In this document: in pieces, positions 52,773 through 62,008 of the stretch
Layout of the letters: every line of letters begins with the position of its first letter
How positions within the stretch are numbered: position 1 is the stretch's first letter
Assembly (NCBI RefSeq): GCF_000381025.1
Contig: NZ_KB905817.1
Location: 326,146-390,145 of the forward strand
Length of the DNA stretch: 64,000 bases
Direction of reading: 5' to 3'
Source: Streptomyces sulphureus DSM 40104
GTDB taxonomy: Bacteria; Actinomycetota; Actinomycetes; Streptomycetales; Streptomycetaceae
Position numbers and translations under genes: made by a program
The notes under the pieces: model-generated
Databases searched by the model: none
Told to the model about the DNA's origin: nothing
Seen by the model: the letters and a program-made list of their open reading frames with translations, nothing else

Positions 52773-52943
52773 CGGACCCCCGTTTCTTGCACGTTCACGT
52801 GCGTGGTGCAGTGATCGATCGAGCAGCGTCGGAACAGCCCGCCGCTGCCTCGACTTGACTACACTAGACGGTGCAGGTCATTGTCTTTACTGATCAGTGC
52901 AGAGTGTCAGGTCTGAGGTGAACTCCTAGGCGAGGGAGGGAAG
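52773..52943. promoter_or_regulatory. divergent promoter region with palindrome
   Basis: A 171-bp gap between divergent genes, AT-richer around 52,855-52,900. It has TTGACT at 52855-52860 on the plus strand and the perfect 10-bp palindrome ACTGATCAGT at 52889-52898. A plausible control point for both arms of the cluster. The -10 match is weak. Confidence 0.45.
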
Positions 52944-53996
52944 TTGACGGCAGAAAGGCCCGGCGCCGACCGACCGGAAGCAGGCCCGGACGGCACCATG
53001 CAGGCGGCCTACGTCACCGCACGCGGCCCCGCGGACCTGATCCGCCACGGCACCCTTCCGGCCCCGCGCCCCGGACCCACCGACGTCCTCGTCCGCACCA
53101 CCGCCACGACCGTCAACCCCGTGGATACGCTGGTACGTTCGGGCGTCTTCGACACGCCGCTGCCGTTCCCGTTCGTCGTCGGCCGGGACCTGGTGGGCAC
53201 CGTCGTCGAGGCGGGCCCGGGCGCGCCGGGCTTCGCCCCGGGCGACCGGGTGTGGTGCAACAGCCTCGGTCACGAGGGCAGGCAGGGCGCCGCGGCGGAG
53301 CTTGCCGTCGTACCGTGCGACCGTCTCTACCGACTGCCGCCCGACGTCGACCCGTTGAACGCCGTCACGGTGCTGCACCCCGGCGCGACGGCCTACTTGG
53401 CGCTCTTCACGCACGGCGGCCTCACCGCCGGCCGGACCGTCCTCGTCGGCGGCGCCGCCGGCAGCGTCGGAAGCTGCCTGGTGACGCTGGCGGCTGCCGC
53501 GGGCGCCCGGGTGATCGCGACGGCGCGCCCGCAGGACCACGCCTACTGCACCTCCCGCGGAGCCTCGGCCGTCGTCGACTACCGGGCCCCCGACCTCGCG
53601 GACCAGGTACGCGGACTCAGCCCCCGCGGCGTCGACCTGCATCTCGACACCAGCGGCGGCAACGACCTGCGGACCGCCGTCGGGCTGCTCGCGCCGCGCG
53701 GCCGGATCGTCCTGCTCGCCGGCGCGGGCTCGGAGTCGCTGCTGCCGGCCGGCGCGCTCTACCTCAACGACGGCTCCGTCGCCGGATTCGTCATCTCGCA
53801 CGCCACGACCGCCGAACTCGCCGAGGCGGCCGGCGCGGTCAACAGGCTGCTCGCCGAAGGCGCCCTCTTCCCCCGCGAACGGGAGCTGCTCCCGCTCAGC
53901 GCCACCGCCGAGGCGCACGCGCGGGTGGAGCAGGGGCTGCACGGCCGCCGACTCGTCCTGCTCACCGAGGCCACGCCGACGGCGTACGCCCGCTGA
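52944..53996 (+). CDS. zinc-free quinone oxidoreductase (MDR superfamily)
   Basis: A 350-residue NADPH:quinone reductase-type protein. PTDVLVRTTATTVNPVDTLV is the N-terminal catalytic-domain marker; HPGATAYLALFTHGGLTAGR and VLVGGAAGSVGSCLVTLAAA form the NADPH site. Structural zinc-binding cysteines are absent, as in QOR proteins. TTG at 52944 follows GAGGGAAG; an internal ATG at about 52998 is possible. First of a run of same-strand genes (exporter, hydrolase). It may protect against, or tailor, quinone-like intermediates. Confidence 0.9.
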   Translation: MTAERPGADRPEAGPDGTMQAAYVTARGPADLIRHGTLPAPRPGPTDVLVRTTATTVNPVDTLVRSGVFDTPLPFPFVVGRDLVGTVVEAGPGAPGFAPGDRVWCNSLGHEGRQGAAAELAVVPCDRLYRLPPDVDPLNAVTVLHPGATAYLALFTHGGLTAGRTVLVGGAAGSVGSCLVTLAAAAGARVIATARPQDHAYCTSRGASAVVDYRAPDLADQVRGLSPRGVDLHLDTSGGNDLRTAVGLLAPRGRIVLLAGAGSESLLPAGALYLNDGSVAGFVISHATTAELAEAAGAVNRLLAEGALFPRERELLPLSATAEAHARVEQGLHGRRLVLLTEATPTAYAR

Positions 53997-54022
53997 CGCC
54001 CGCACTCAGAAGGGAACCCGCT

Positions 54023-55507
54023 GTGACCTCGCCGTTAGGCGTCCCCACCACGGCTCCGCGCCGCCAACTCGGCCTGACGCTCGCCCTGTTGGCCTTCGCC
54101 CAGCTCATCATCTCCATCGACTACAACATCGTCTTCGTCGCCCTGCCCGACATCGGCCGCGAACTCGGCTTCTCCTCGCAGACACTCCAGTGGGTGGTGA
54201 GCGCGTACGCCGTGGCCTTCGGCGGGTTCCTGCTCCTCGGCGGGCGCGCGGGCGACCTCCTCGGCCGCCGCCGGATGTTCCTCCTCGGCCTGCTGCTGTA
54301 CGGCGTCTCCTCCCTCGTGGGCGGCTTCGCCACCAGCCCGGGGCTGCTCGTGGCGGCCCGTGCCGTCCAGGGGCTCGGCGGCGCCTTCCTCTTCCCCGCG
54401 ACGCTCTCGCTCGTCAACACCACCTTCGAGGAAGGCCCGCAGCGGTTCCGGGCACTCTCGGTGTGGGCGGCGGCGGGGGCGAGCGGCATGCTGCTCGGGT
54501 CGCTGCTGGGCGGCCTGCTGACGGAGGGCTTCGGCTGGGAGGCGGTCTTCTTCGTCAACGTGCCGCTCACCGCGCTCGCCGGGCTCGCCGCCTTCCGGCT
54601 GATCCGCGCCGACGGGCCGCGGGAGAGCGGGCGCCGCTTCGACCTGCCGGGCGCCGTGAGCGCGACCGCGGGCGTGACGCTCATCGTCTTCGCGCTGGTG
54701 CAGGGGCCCGCGTCGGGCTGGGGAGCGCCGGTCGTCGTCGGCGCGGCCGTCGCGGGGGTCGTGCTCGTCGCCGGCTTCCTCGCGATGGAGAGCCGCTCGG
54801 CCGACCCGCTGATGCCGCTGCGGCTCTTCCGCAACCGGAACCTCAGCACGGGCTCGGGCGTCACCTTCCTCTTCATGGCGACGTTCGGCACGCTGCTGTA
54901 CTTCCTCACCGTCTACTTCCAGGACGTCCACGAGTACAGCGCGCTCCGCACCGGCATGGCCTTCCTCCCGCCGATGGCGGCCGGCTTCACCGGCTCGATG
55001 CTCGGCGGCCGCCTCGCCGCGCGCACCGGGGTGCGGCCCACGCTGCTCGGCAGCTTCGTCGTCGGTTCCCTGGCGACGGCGGCGCTCGGGCTCGGGATGT
55101 CCGCCGAGGCGAGCTACGTCTCGCTGCTGCCCGCGCTGCTCGTGCTCAACGTCTGCCAGGGGATCGTGTTCACCACGATGTTCGGCGCCGCTTCGACCGG
55201 CGTACCGGGCCAGGACCAGGGGATCGCCTCCGGCATCGTCTCGACGGGCCAGCAGATCGGCAGCGCGGTCGGCCTCGCGGTCCTCGTCGGCGTGGCCAAC
55301 TCGGCGACCGACGGGTCCTCGGCCGAGGCGGTCAGCGACGGTCTGCGGACCGCCGTCTTCGCGACCGCGGGCGGCATCGCCCTGCTCATCCTGCTCGCCT
55401 GCAACTTCAAGAAGCCGCCGGAGCAGCCCACTTCGGACGCGGCCCCGACCGACGAGGCGCAAGGCGGCGAGGACGCGGACCGCCAGCGCGTCGGCCCGGC
55501 CGACTGA
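54023..55507 (+). CDS. MFS drug-exporter (DHA2-like, 14 helices)
   Basis: A 494-residue exporter with about 14 hydrophobic segments. IDYNIVFVALPDIGRELGFS is motif D1, GGRAGDLLGRRRMFLLGLLL motif A, AVQGLGGAFLFPATLSLVNT motif B, and GAASGMLLGSLLGG-like WAAAGASGMLLGSLLGGLLT motif C of drug:proton antiporters. GTG at 54023 follows AAGGGAA. A polar tail of about 35 residues ends it. Likely exporter and self-resistance protein of the cluster. Confidence 0.94.
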   Translation: MTSPLGVPTTAPRRQLGLTLALLAFAQLIISIDYNIVFVALPDIGRELGFSSQTLQWVVSAYAVAFGGFLLLGGRAGDLLGRRRMFLLGLLLYGVSSLVGGFATSPGLLVAARAVQGLGGAFLFPATLSLVNTTFEEGPQRFRALSVWAAAGASGMLLGSLLGGLLTEGFGWEAVFFVNVPLTALAGLAAFRLIRADGPRESGRRFDLPGAVSATAGVTLIVFALVQGPASGWGAPVVVGAAVAGVVLVAGFLAMESRSADPLMPLRLFRNRNLSTGSGVTFLFMATFGTLLYFLTVYFQDVHEYSALRTGMAFLPPMAAGFTGSMLGGRLAARTGVRPTLLGSFVVGSLATAALGLGMSAEASYVSLLPALLVLNVCQGIVFTTMFGAASTGVPGQDQGIASGIVSTGQQIGSAVGLAVLVGVANSATDGSSAEAVSDGLRTAVFATAGGIALLILLACNFKKPPEQPTSDAAPTDEAQGGEDADRQRVGPAD

Positions 55508-55563
55508 GCCCCCCGCGCACCACCACCGCGCCGCAACAGCCACCACGAAGAGAGCGAGGAACC

Positions 55564-56340
55564 ATGCCTTACTGCAATGCCGCCAACACCCGCGTCCACT
55601 ACCGGGTGGCAGGCGAGGGCGCGCCCGTCGCCCTCGTCCACGGCGTCGTCTTCGACGCCGAGGGCACCTGGGGCGGACTCGTCGACAGCTTCACCGACAA
55701 GCACACGGTGATCCTCCCCGACTACGCCGGCACCGCCAAGGCCGAGGACGACGGCGGCGAACTCACCGTCGAGGCCCTCACGGAGCAGGTCGTCGCCGCG
55801 ATCGAGGCGGCCGCGCAGGGCCCCGTCGACCTCGTCGGGTTCTCGCTCGGCGCCGTCGTCTCGGCCTCCGTCGCTGCCACCCGGCCCGACCTGGTGCGCC
55901 GCCTCGTCCTCGCTGCGGGGTGGGCCAGGCCCGACGACGAGTACCTCCGCAACCTGATGACGCTCTGGGCAGGTCTTGAGGACGACGCCTCCTTCGGCCG
56001 CCTCGGTACGCTCACCGCGTTCAGCCGCGGGTTCCTCAACACCGTGGGGCGCGAGCAGGTGGAGGCGATCATCGCGGGCGGCGAGCGCACCGAGGGAGGC
56101 GCACGCCAGGTGGACCTCGCGCGCCGCGCCGACATCCGCGAGCTGCTGCCGCGGGTGGAGGCCGAGACGCTCGTCATCGGGTGCGCCCAGGACGCCACCA
56201 TCCCCGTCGAGTTGACCCGCGAGCTGCACACCGCGATCCAGGGCAGCACCTACCAGGAGCTCGACTGCGGCCACGTCGCCGTCATCGAGAAGGGCCCCGA
56301 GTTCGTCAAGCTCGTCCAGGAGTTCATCGAGCGTCCCTGA
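55564..56340 (+). CDS. alpha/beta hydrolase
   Basis: A 258-residue hydrolase. Nucleophile elbow VDLVGFSLGAVVSAS (G-x-S-x-G), oxyanion region VALVHGVVFDAEGTWGGLVD, acid in VIGCAQDATIPVELT and catalytic His in ELDCGHVAVIEKG complete the triad. ATG at 55564 follows GAGGAA. Third gene of the reductase-exporter-hydrolase run, closed by a hairpin. Reaction unknown; ester cleavage or release of a product are options. Confidence 0.92.
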   Translation: MPYCNAANTRVHYRVAGEGAPVALVHGVVFDAEGTWGGLVDSFTDKHTVILPDYAGTAKAEDDGGELTVEALTEQVVAAIEAAAQGPVDLVGFSLGAVVSASVAATRPDLVRRLVLAAGWARPDDEYLRNLMTLWAGLEDDASFGRLGTLTAFSRGFLNTVGREQVEAIIAGGERTEGGARQVDLARRADIRELLPRVEAETLVIGCAQDATIPVELTRELHTAIQGSTYQELDCGHVAVIEKGPEFVKLVQEFIERP

Positions 56341-56376
56341 ACAACCGAACACCACGCCGGTCCCCGACCGGCCCCC

Positions 56377-56409
56377 AGGGCGGGACGTCCCAAGCGGGCG
56401 CCCCGCCCT
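56377..56409 (+). terminator. candidate terminator after hydrolase gene
   Basis: AGGGCGGG (56377-56384) pairs with CCCGCCCT (56402-56409) around a 17-nt loop, 36 bases after the stop. The remaining gap to 56,715 shows no supportable gene; a promoter for the next gene should lie there. Confidence 0.5.
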
Positions 56410-56715
56410 CGGTCGTCGCGGCACCGGGGCAGGCCCGACTCCCCTGCCCCGTACGGCTGTTATGCGTCGACTTGATGGAGTAGGGACCACCTGACGAAGT
56501 AGGACAGAGCAGTTGAGGCCCGGCACGCGCCGGCCCGAGGATCGGAAACGCTCCGGACGACCGCGCGTCGCCACGGAGCGCGGCCGGCCCGGCGCGGGCA
56601 GCCGGCGCTGCCGTGCGCAGCCGTTGCCCGCGCGGCTGTCGCTGCCGCCGCCGCTGCCGAGCCGGCCGGTCGGCCGGTCGCTGAACCCGCCCACTCGTCG
56701 AGGGAGTACTCCGGC

Positions 56716-57336
56716 ATGACCCGTGTCGCCGTCGTCCACTACTCGTCCACAGGCAACACCCACCGGCTCGCCGTCGCCGCGGCCGCGGCAGCGGAGAAGG
56801 AGGGCGCCGAGGTCCGGCTGCTCCGCATCGCGGACCCGCATCCGGACACGGTGGTGCCGGGCACCGAGGCGGCCGTCGGCGAGCACGCCGCGGCGTCGCA
56901 GGACATCCCGGAGGCCGCCCTCGACGACCTGGAGTGGGCCGAGGGCATCATCGTCGGCACGCCCGTGCGGTTCGGGCTGCCCGCCTCCGCCGTGCTGCGC
57001 TTCGTCGACGCCACGGCGCCGCTCTCGGTGCCGGGGAAGCTGCAGAACAAGGCCGTCACCGCGTTCACTTCGGGCTCGGCGCCGCACGGCGGAGCGGAGA
57101 CCGCGATCCTCTCGCTCCACAACGCGTTCGCGCACTGGGGCGCGCTCATCGTGCCCAACGGCTCGACCGAGCCGATCCTCTTCCAGCCGGAGAACGGCAA
57201 TCCGTACGGCACCGCCTCCGTCAGCCGCAACCGCCCCGGCAACGTCCACGAGGACAACCTGCGCTCCGTCGAGTTCCAGGCCCGCCGGCTGACGACGATC
57301 GCCTCCGCACTCGCCCGGGGCCTCGCCGACGCGTAA
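56716..57336 (+). CDS. WrbA-like flavodoxin-type NAD(P)H:quinone oxidoreductase
   Basis: A 206-residue flavodoxin-fold protein. The FMN phosphate loop is VVHYSSTGNTHRLAVAAAAA; WAEGIIVGTPVRFGLPASAV and FTSGSAPHGGAETAILSLHN are the WrbA/NQO-type family blocks. It would reduce quinones by two electrons and so avoid radicals. ATG at 56716 is at the end of a 375-bp gap; DAHP synthase follows 123 bases later. In this cluster it may keep an aminophenol product reduced. Confidence 0.92.
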   Translation: MTRVAVVHYSSTGNTHRLAVAAAAAAEKEGAEVRLLRIADPHPDTVVPGTEAAVGEHAAASQDIPEAALDDLEWAEGIIVGTPVRFGLPASAVLRFVDATAPLSVPGKLQNKAVTAFTSGSAPHGGAETAILSLHNAFAHWGALIVPNGSTEPILFQPENGNPYGTASVSRNRPGNVHEDNLRSVEFQARRLTTIASALARGLADA

Positions 57337-57459
57337 CCCGCACCGGACCCCAACCCGCCCAGCCCCCAGGCGTTTCGGGGAAGCACGAGCCGCACCGCCG
57401 CAGGGAGGACGCCCCGCGGCACGGCACCTCATGCCCCGCACACCCGTCTTGGAGACACC

Positions 57460-58626
57460 GTGGAACAGGTCCTGCGCGCGTTACGCACGCGCCCCGCACA
57501 ACAGCAGCCCGAGTGGCCCGACCCCCTGGCGCTGAGGGAGGTGAAGAACGCGCTCGGGGAGCGCCCCGCGCTCGTGAGGGCCGCCGACGTACGGCAGTTG
57601 CGGCTCGCGCTGGCCCTCGTCTCCGCGGGCCGGGCCCAGGTCGTGCAGGCGGGCGACTGCGCCGAGGACCCGGCCGAGTCGACCCGTGAGGACGTGGCAC
57701 GCAAGGCCGGGCTCCTCGACGTCCTCGCGGGCGCGCTCCAGATGGTCACCCGGAAGCCCGTCGTCCGCGCGGGGCGGATCGCCGGGCAGTACGCGAAGCC
57801 GCGCTCCCAGCCGACCGAGCAGGTCGGCGGCGTGACGCTCCCCGTCTACCGCGGCCACCTCGTCAACAGCCCCGAACCCGACCCGGAGTTGCGGCGCCCC
57901 GACCCGCAGCGCCTGCTCACCGGGTACGACGCGGCCGGCCGCGTCCTCGCGCACCTCGGCTGGCACGGCGGCAGGCCCGAGAGCTCCGCACCGGTCTGGA
58001 GCAGCCACGAGGCGCTCGTCCTCGACTACGAACTCCCCCTCGTACGCACCGACGAGACGGGACATCTGCTGCTCTCCTCCACCCACTGGCCGTGGATCGG
58101 CGAGCGCACCCGACAGTTGGACGGCCCGCACCTGGCGCTGCTCGCGACCGTGTGCAACCCGGTGGCGTGCAAGGTCGGGCCGGCGATGGAGCCGGCAGAG
58201 CTCATCGAGCTGTGCGCGCGGCTCGACCCCCGGCGGACGCCGGGACGCCTCACGCTGATCGCCAGGATGGGCGCCGACGCCGTCGCCGACCGGCTGCCGC
58301 CGCTCGTGGCTGCCGTACGCGCTTCGGGGCACCCGGCGATCTGGCTCAGCGACCCGCTGCACGGCAACACCCTCTCGGCACCCGGGGGTTGGAAGACCCG
58401 CCTGCTGCCGACCGTCGTCAGCGAAGTGCGCCGCTTCCAGGCCGCCGTCGCAGCGGGCGGCGGCACGGCGGGCGGCCTGCACCTGGAGACGACGCCCGAC
58501 CAGGTGACCGAGTGCGCCGACGACTCGGCGGCGCTCGCGTCGACCGGCGACAAGTACACCAGCTTCTGCGACCCGCGGCTCAACCCCGCGCAGGCCCTCG
58601 CCGTGGTGCACGGCTGGCAGGAGTGA
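57460..58626 (+). CDS. 3-deoxy-7-phosphoheptulonate (DAHP) synthase, class II, PhzC-like
   Basis: A 388-residue type II DAHP synthase, condensing PEP and erythrose 4-phosphate. Markers: QVVQAGDCAEDPAESTREDV, VRAGRIAGQYAKPRSQPTE, YRGHLVN, STHWPWIGERTRQLDGPHL, CKVGPAMEPAEL and SDPLHGNT. It is shorter than housekeeping type II enzymes, as PhzC-type pathway copies are, which suggests reduced feedback control. GTG at 57460. Placed to raise chorismate supply for the genes downstream. Confidence 0.95.
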   Translation: MEQVLRALRTRPAQQQPEWPDPLALREVKNALGERPALVRAADVRQLRLALALVSAGRAQVVQAGDCAEDPAESTREDVARKAGLLDVLAGALQMVTRKPVVRAGRIAGQYAKPRSQPTEQVGGVTLPVYRGHLVNSPEPDPELRRPDPQRLLTGYDAAGRVLAHLGWHGGRPESSAPVWSSHEALVLDYELPLVRTDETGHLLLSSTHWPWIGERTRQLDGPHLALLATVCNPVACKVGPAMEPAELIELCARLDPRRTPGRLTLIARMGADAVADRLPPLVAAVRASGHPAIWLSDPLHGNTLSAPGGWKTRLLPTVVSEVRRFQAAVAAGGGTAGGLHLETTPDQVTECADDSAALASTGDKYTSFCDPRLNPAQALAVVHGWQE

Positions 58627-58689
58627 CCCCGAGGAGCACACGCGGCGCCGGCCGGCGCCGCGACCGGCGAGCTGTGGAGGTGACACGGA

Positions 58690-59460
58690 ATGCAGAACAA
58701 CGTGGCTGTGGTGACGGGAGCGGCCGGCGGCATCGGCGCGGCGATCGTACGGGCGCTCGGTGAGCGGGGTGCCGTCGTCGCCGCCGTCGACCGCGAAGGG
58801 GAGCGGCTGGAACCGCTCGCCGAGAAGGCGGCGGCCGAGGGCATGCGGGTGCACGCGTACCCGGCCGACGTCACCTCGGGGGGCGAGGTGGAGCGCCTCT
58901 TCGACCGTGTGGAGGGGGAGTTGGGCGAGGTGGAGTACCTCGTCAACGCCGCCGGGGTGCTCCGCCTCGGCGAGGTGCACGACTTCTCGGAGGACGACTG
59001 GACGGACACCCTGGAGACCAACGCGGGCGGCGTCTTCCGCCTCTCCCGCGCCGCCGTCGCCCGGATGATCCCCCGCCGCCGCGGCGCGATCGTCACCGTC
59101 GCCTCCAACGCGGCGGCCACCCCGCGCGCCGGCATGGCCGCCTACGCGGCCTCGAAGGCGGCAGCGACGCTCTTCACCAAGAGCCTCGGCCTGGAGGTGG
59201 CCCGGTACGGCATCCGCTGCAACACGGTCGCGCCCGGCTCCACCGACACCCCGATGCTCAGCTCCATGTGGCACGACGAGACCGGTCCCGCCGCGACCCT
59301 CCACGGCAGCGCGGAGAACTTCCGGATCGGCATCCCCCTCGGGAAGCTCGCCCGCCCCGACGACATCGCGGACGCCGTCCTCTTCCTCCTCTCCGAGCAG
59401 GCACGCCACATCACGCTGCACGACCTCACCGTCGACGGCGGCGCCGGCCTCGGCGCCTGA
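58690..59460 (+). CDS. DhbA/EntA-like dehydrogenase (dihydro-hydroxyanthranilate dehydrogenase)
   Basis: A 256-residue classical SDR. Cofactor loop VVTGAAGGIGAAIVRALGER, NAAGV, catalytic Ser in IVTVASNAAATP and Y-x3-K in AYAASKAA. FRIGIPLGKLARPDDIADAV and ITLHDLTVDGGAGLGA match 2,3-dihydro-2,3-dihydroxybenzoate dehydrogenases. With PhzE and PhzD beside it, the likely substrate is 2,3-dihydro-3-hydroxyanthranilate, giving aromatic 3-hydroxyanthranilate. ATG at 58690 follows GGAGGTGAC. The substrate is inferred from context; dihydroxybenzoate formation is the alternative. Confidence 0.92.
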   Translation: MQNNVAVVTGAAGGIGAAIVRALGERGAVVAAVDREGERLEPLAEKAAAEGMRVHAYPADVTSGGEVERLFDRVEGELGEVEYLVNAAGVLRLGEVHDFSEDDWTDTLETNAGGVFRLSRAAVARMIPRRRGAIVTVASNAAATPRAGMAAYAASKAAATLFTKSLGLEVARYGIRCNTVAPGSTDTPMLSSMWHDETGPAATLHGSAENFRIGIPLGKLARPDDIADAVLFLLSEQARHITLHDLTVDGGAGLGA

Positions 59461-59486
59461 AACGGCACCAGAACCAGGAGACCTCC

Positions 59487-60113
59487 ATGCCCGGCATACC
59501 CGCCCTCCTGCCCTACCAGCCGCCCACGGCAGGCGAGTTACCGCGCAACACCGCCGAGTGGACCCCGGACCCGGCCCGCGCCGTCCTCCTCGTCCACGAC
59601 ATGCAGCGGTACTTCCTCGGCGCCTTCGGGGGAAGGGAACCGCACGACGCACTCGTCGAGAACGCCGCGGCGCTGCGCGACGGCTACCGCGCACGCGGCG
59701 CCCGGATCGCCTACACGGTGCAGCCCGGGGACATGTCGGACGAGGACCGCGGCCTGCTCCGGGACTTCTGGGGCCCCGGCATGCGCAGCAGCCCCGAGGA
59801 CCGGCAGGTCGTCGACGCGCTCGCGCCCGAGCCCGGAGACTGGGTGCTCACCAAGTGGCGCTACAGCGCCTTCTTCCGCTCCGATCTGCTCCACCGGATG
59901 CGCGCCGCCGGCCGGGACCAACTCGTCCTGTGCGGCGTCTACACGCACGTCGGCGTGGTCGCCTCGGCCGTCGAGGCGTTCACGCACGACCTCCGCACCT
60001 TCGTCGCCGCCGACGCCACGGCCGACTTCAGCCGGGAGCACCACATGTCGGCGCTCCGGTACGTCGCGGAGCGCTGCGGCATGGTGCTCACCACCAAGGA
60101 ACTCCTCCGATGA
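59487..60113 (+). CDS. phzD: isochorismatase-family hydrolase (PhzD)
   Basis: A 208-residue enzyme that hydrolyses 2-amino-2-deoxyisochorismate to 2,3-dihydro-3-hydroxyanthranilate and pyruvate. Catalytic Asp38 (AVLLVHDMQRYFLGAF) and Lys123 (WVLTKWRYSAFFRSDLL) are present; LRDFWGPGMRSSPEDRQVVD and QLVLCGVYTHVGVVASAVEA closely follow PhzD. As in PhzD, there is no C-terminal carrier domain, which EntB of siderophore pathways has. ATG at 59487 follows AGGAG. Stop overlaps phzE start (ATGA). Confidence 0.95.
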   Translation: MPGIPALLPYQPPTAGELPRNTAEWTPDPARAVLLVHDMQRYFLGAFGGREPHDALVENAAALRDGYRARGARIAYTVQPGDMSDEDRGLLRDFWGPGMRSSPEDRQVVDALAPEPGDWVLTKWRYSAFFRSDLLHRMRAAGRDQLVLCGVYTHVGVVASAVEAFTHDLRTFVAADATADFSREHHMSALRYVAERCGMVLTTKELLR

Positions 60114-62008
60114 GCTCCGCTGCCGAGCGCACCGGCAGCGCGCTGCTGGAGCACGTACTCGCCGCGCCCCAGGGCCCGTTCGCGCTGCTGCACCGGCCGG
60201 ACAGCGCGGACCCGGAGTCCGTCGACGTCCTCCTCGGCACGCTCTCCACGCCCGGGTCGCTCGCGGAACTGCCGCTTCCCGCAGCCTCCCCGGGACCGCA
60301 CGGGCCGCGGCAGGACGTGCTCGCCGTCGTGCCGTACCGGCAGATCGCGGAGCGCGGCTTCGCGTGCGTCGACGACGGGGCGCCGCTGCTCGCGCTGAGC
60401 ATCACCGAGCAGGGCAGCGTGGGGCTCGCGGAGTTGGCGGCGCGGGTGCCGCGCCGCACCAGCGGGTTCACCGCCGGCCGGTTCCGCCCTTCCGACGAGG
60501 CGTACGCGCGCCTGGTGCGCCGCGTCGTCGACGAGGAGATCGGCAGCGGCGAGGGCGCCAACTTCGTGCTGAAGCGCTCCTTCACGGCCCAACTCGCCGA
60601 CTACGGCCCGCACACCGCTCTCCTCCTCTTCCAACACCTGCTGGAGCGCGAGTCCGGCGCCTACTGGACGTTCCTCGTCCACACCGGCGAGCGCACCTTC
60701 GTCGGCGCGTCCCCCGAGCGGCACGTGAGTCTCCGCGACGGCCGCGCCGTCATGAACCCCATCTCCGGCACCTACCGGTACCCGGGCTCGGGCCCCGACC
60801 TGCCCGGGATCATGGAGTTCCTCGGCGACCGCAAGGAGACCGACGAGCTCTTCATGGTGCTCGACGAGGAGCTCAAGATGATGGCCCGCATCTGCGAGTC
60901 GGGCGGACGGGTCACGGGGCCCCGGCTGAAGGAGATGGCCCGGCTCGCGCACACCGAATACCTCATCGAGGGCGAGAGCCGCCAGGACCCGCGCACCGTG
61001 CTGCGCGAGACGCTCCTCGCGCCGACCGTCACCGGCAGCCCGCTGGAGAGCGCCTGTCGCGTCATCGCACGGCGGGAGCCGGCCGGGCGCGGCTACTACA
61101 GCGGCGTCGCCGCGCTCATCGGCCGCGACGAGCAGGGCGACCGCACCCTGGACTCGACGATCCTGATCCGCACCGCCGACATCGACGCACGCGGCCGCGT
61201 GGAGATCGGCGTCGGCGCCACCCTCGTCCGCCACTCCGACCCGCACTCCGAGGTCGCGGAGACGGCGGCGAAGGCGGCCGGGCTGCTCTCCGCGCTCGGC
61301 GGCGAGCGGCCGCAGCGCTTCGGCACGCACCCCGCGGTCCGCGAGGCACTGCGCCGGAGGAACGCCGCGATCTCCGGGTTCTGGCAGAGCGGCCACGCCC
61401 AACGCCGCGCTGCGGCACCGCTGTTGGAAGGCCGCAAGGCACTCGTCGTGGACGCGGAGGACACGTTCACCGCGATGCTCGACCACCAGCTCTCGTCGCT
61501 CGGCCTCGACGTGACCGTCCGCAGGTTCGACGAGCCGTACGCGCTCGACGGCGGATGGGACCTCGTGGTGATGGGACCCGGACCCGGTGATCCGCGGCAG
61601 CTCGCGGAGCCGAAGATCCGGCACCTCGAAGCGGACCTGCGCCGACTCCTCGCGGAGGAGCGCCCGTTCCTCGCCGTCTGCCTCAGCCACCAGGTGCTCG
61701 CCGGGTTGCTCGGGCTGCCCCTGCACCGGCGCGAAACGCCCAACCAAGGCCTGCGGCAGGAGATCGACCTCTTCGGCACCCGCGAAGAGGTCGGCTTCTA
61801 CAACGCGTTCAGCGCGCTCAGCACCCAGGACAAGATCGAGAGCGAGGCCGCAGGGCTCGTCGAGGTGAGCCGCGAGGCCGGGACGGGCGAAGTGCTGGCG
61901 CTGCGCGGGCGGCGGTTCGCCTCGCTCCAGTTCCATCCGGAGTCGGTGCTCACGCACGAGGGACCCCGCATCCTCGCCGGCCTGCTGACGGAGGTGCTGG
62001 CCCCGTGA
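60110..62008 (+). CDS. phzE: 2-amino-2-deoxyisochorismate synthase (PhzE)
   Basis: A 632-residue fused enzyme turning chorismate and glutamine into 2-amino-2-deoxyisochorismate. Residues 1-430 are the chorismate-binding domain (VLKRSFTAQLADYGPHTALL; FVGASPERHVSLRDGRAVMN; PISGTYRYPG; GRGYYSGVAALIGRDE). Residues about 440-632 are a class I glutamine amidotransferase (VVMGPGPGDP; LAVCLSHQVLAGLLGLPLHR with the nucleophile Cys; SLQFHPESVLTHEGPRIL with His/Glu). Domain order and length match PhzE rather than anthranilate synthase. Coupled to phzD and to the next gene by overlaps. Confidence 0.95.
   Translation: MSSAAERTGSALLEHVLAAPQGPFALLHRPDSADPESVDVLLGTLSTPGSLAELPLPAASPGPHGPRQDVLAVVPYRQIAERGFACVDDGAPLLALSITEQGSVGLAELAARVPRRTSGFTAGRFRPSDEAYARLVRRVVDEEIGSGEGANFVLKRSFTAQLADYGPHTALLLFQHLLERESGAYWTFLVHTGERTFVGASPERHVSLRDGRAVMNPISGTYRYPGSGPDLPGIMEFLGDRKETDELFMVLDEELKMMARICESGGRVTGPRLKEMARLAHTEYLIEGESRQDPRTVLRETLLAPTVTGSPLESACRVIARREPAGRGYYSGVAALIGRDEQGDRTLDSTILIRTADIDARGRVEIGVGATLVRHSDPHSEVAETAAKAAGLLSALGGERPQRFGTHPAVREALRRRNAAISGFWQSGHAQRRAAAPLLEGRKALVVDAEDTFTAMLDHQLSSLGLDVTVRRFDEPYALDGGWDLVVMGPGPGDPRQLAEPKIRHLEADLRRLLAEERPFLAVCLSHQVLAGLLGLPLHRRETPNQGLRQEIDLFGTREEVGFYNAFSALSTQDKIESEAAGLVEVSREAGTGEVLALRGRRFASLQFHPESVLTHEGPRILAGLLTEVLAP

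Noticed and set aside
56470..56510. Promoter TTGATG...TAGGAC before the wrbA-like gene
   Set aside because: The spacing of 22 bases is too long for a vegetative promoter, and no better pair was found.
57460..60113. A catecholate siderophore (2,3-dihydroxybenzoate) operon
   Set aside because: PhzE makes aminodeoxyisochorismate rather than isochorismate, PhzD lacks the carrier domain of EntB, and no EntE-like ligase or NRPS is present.
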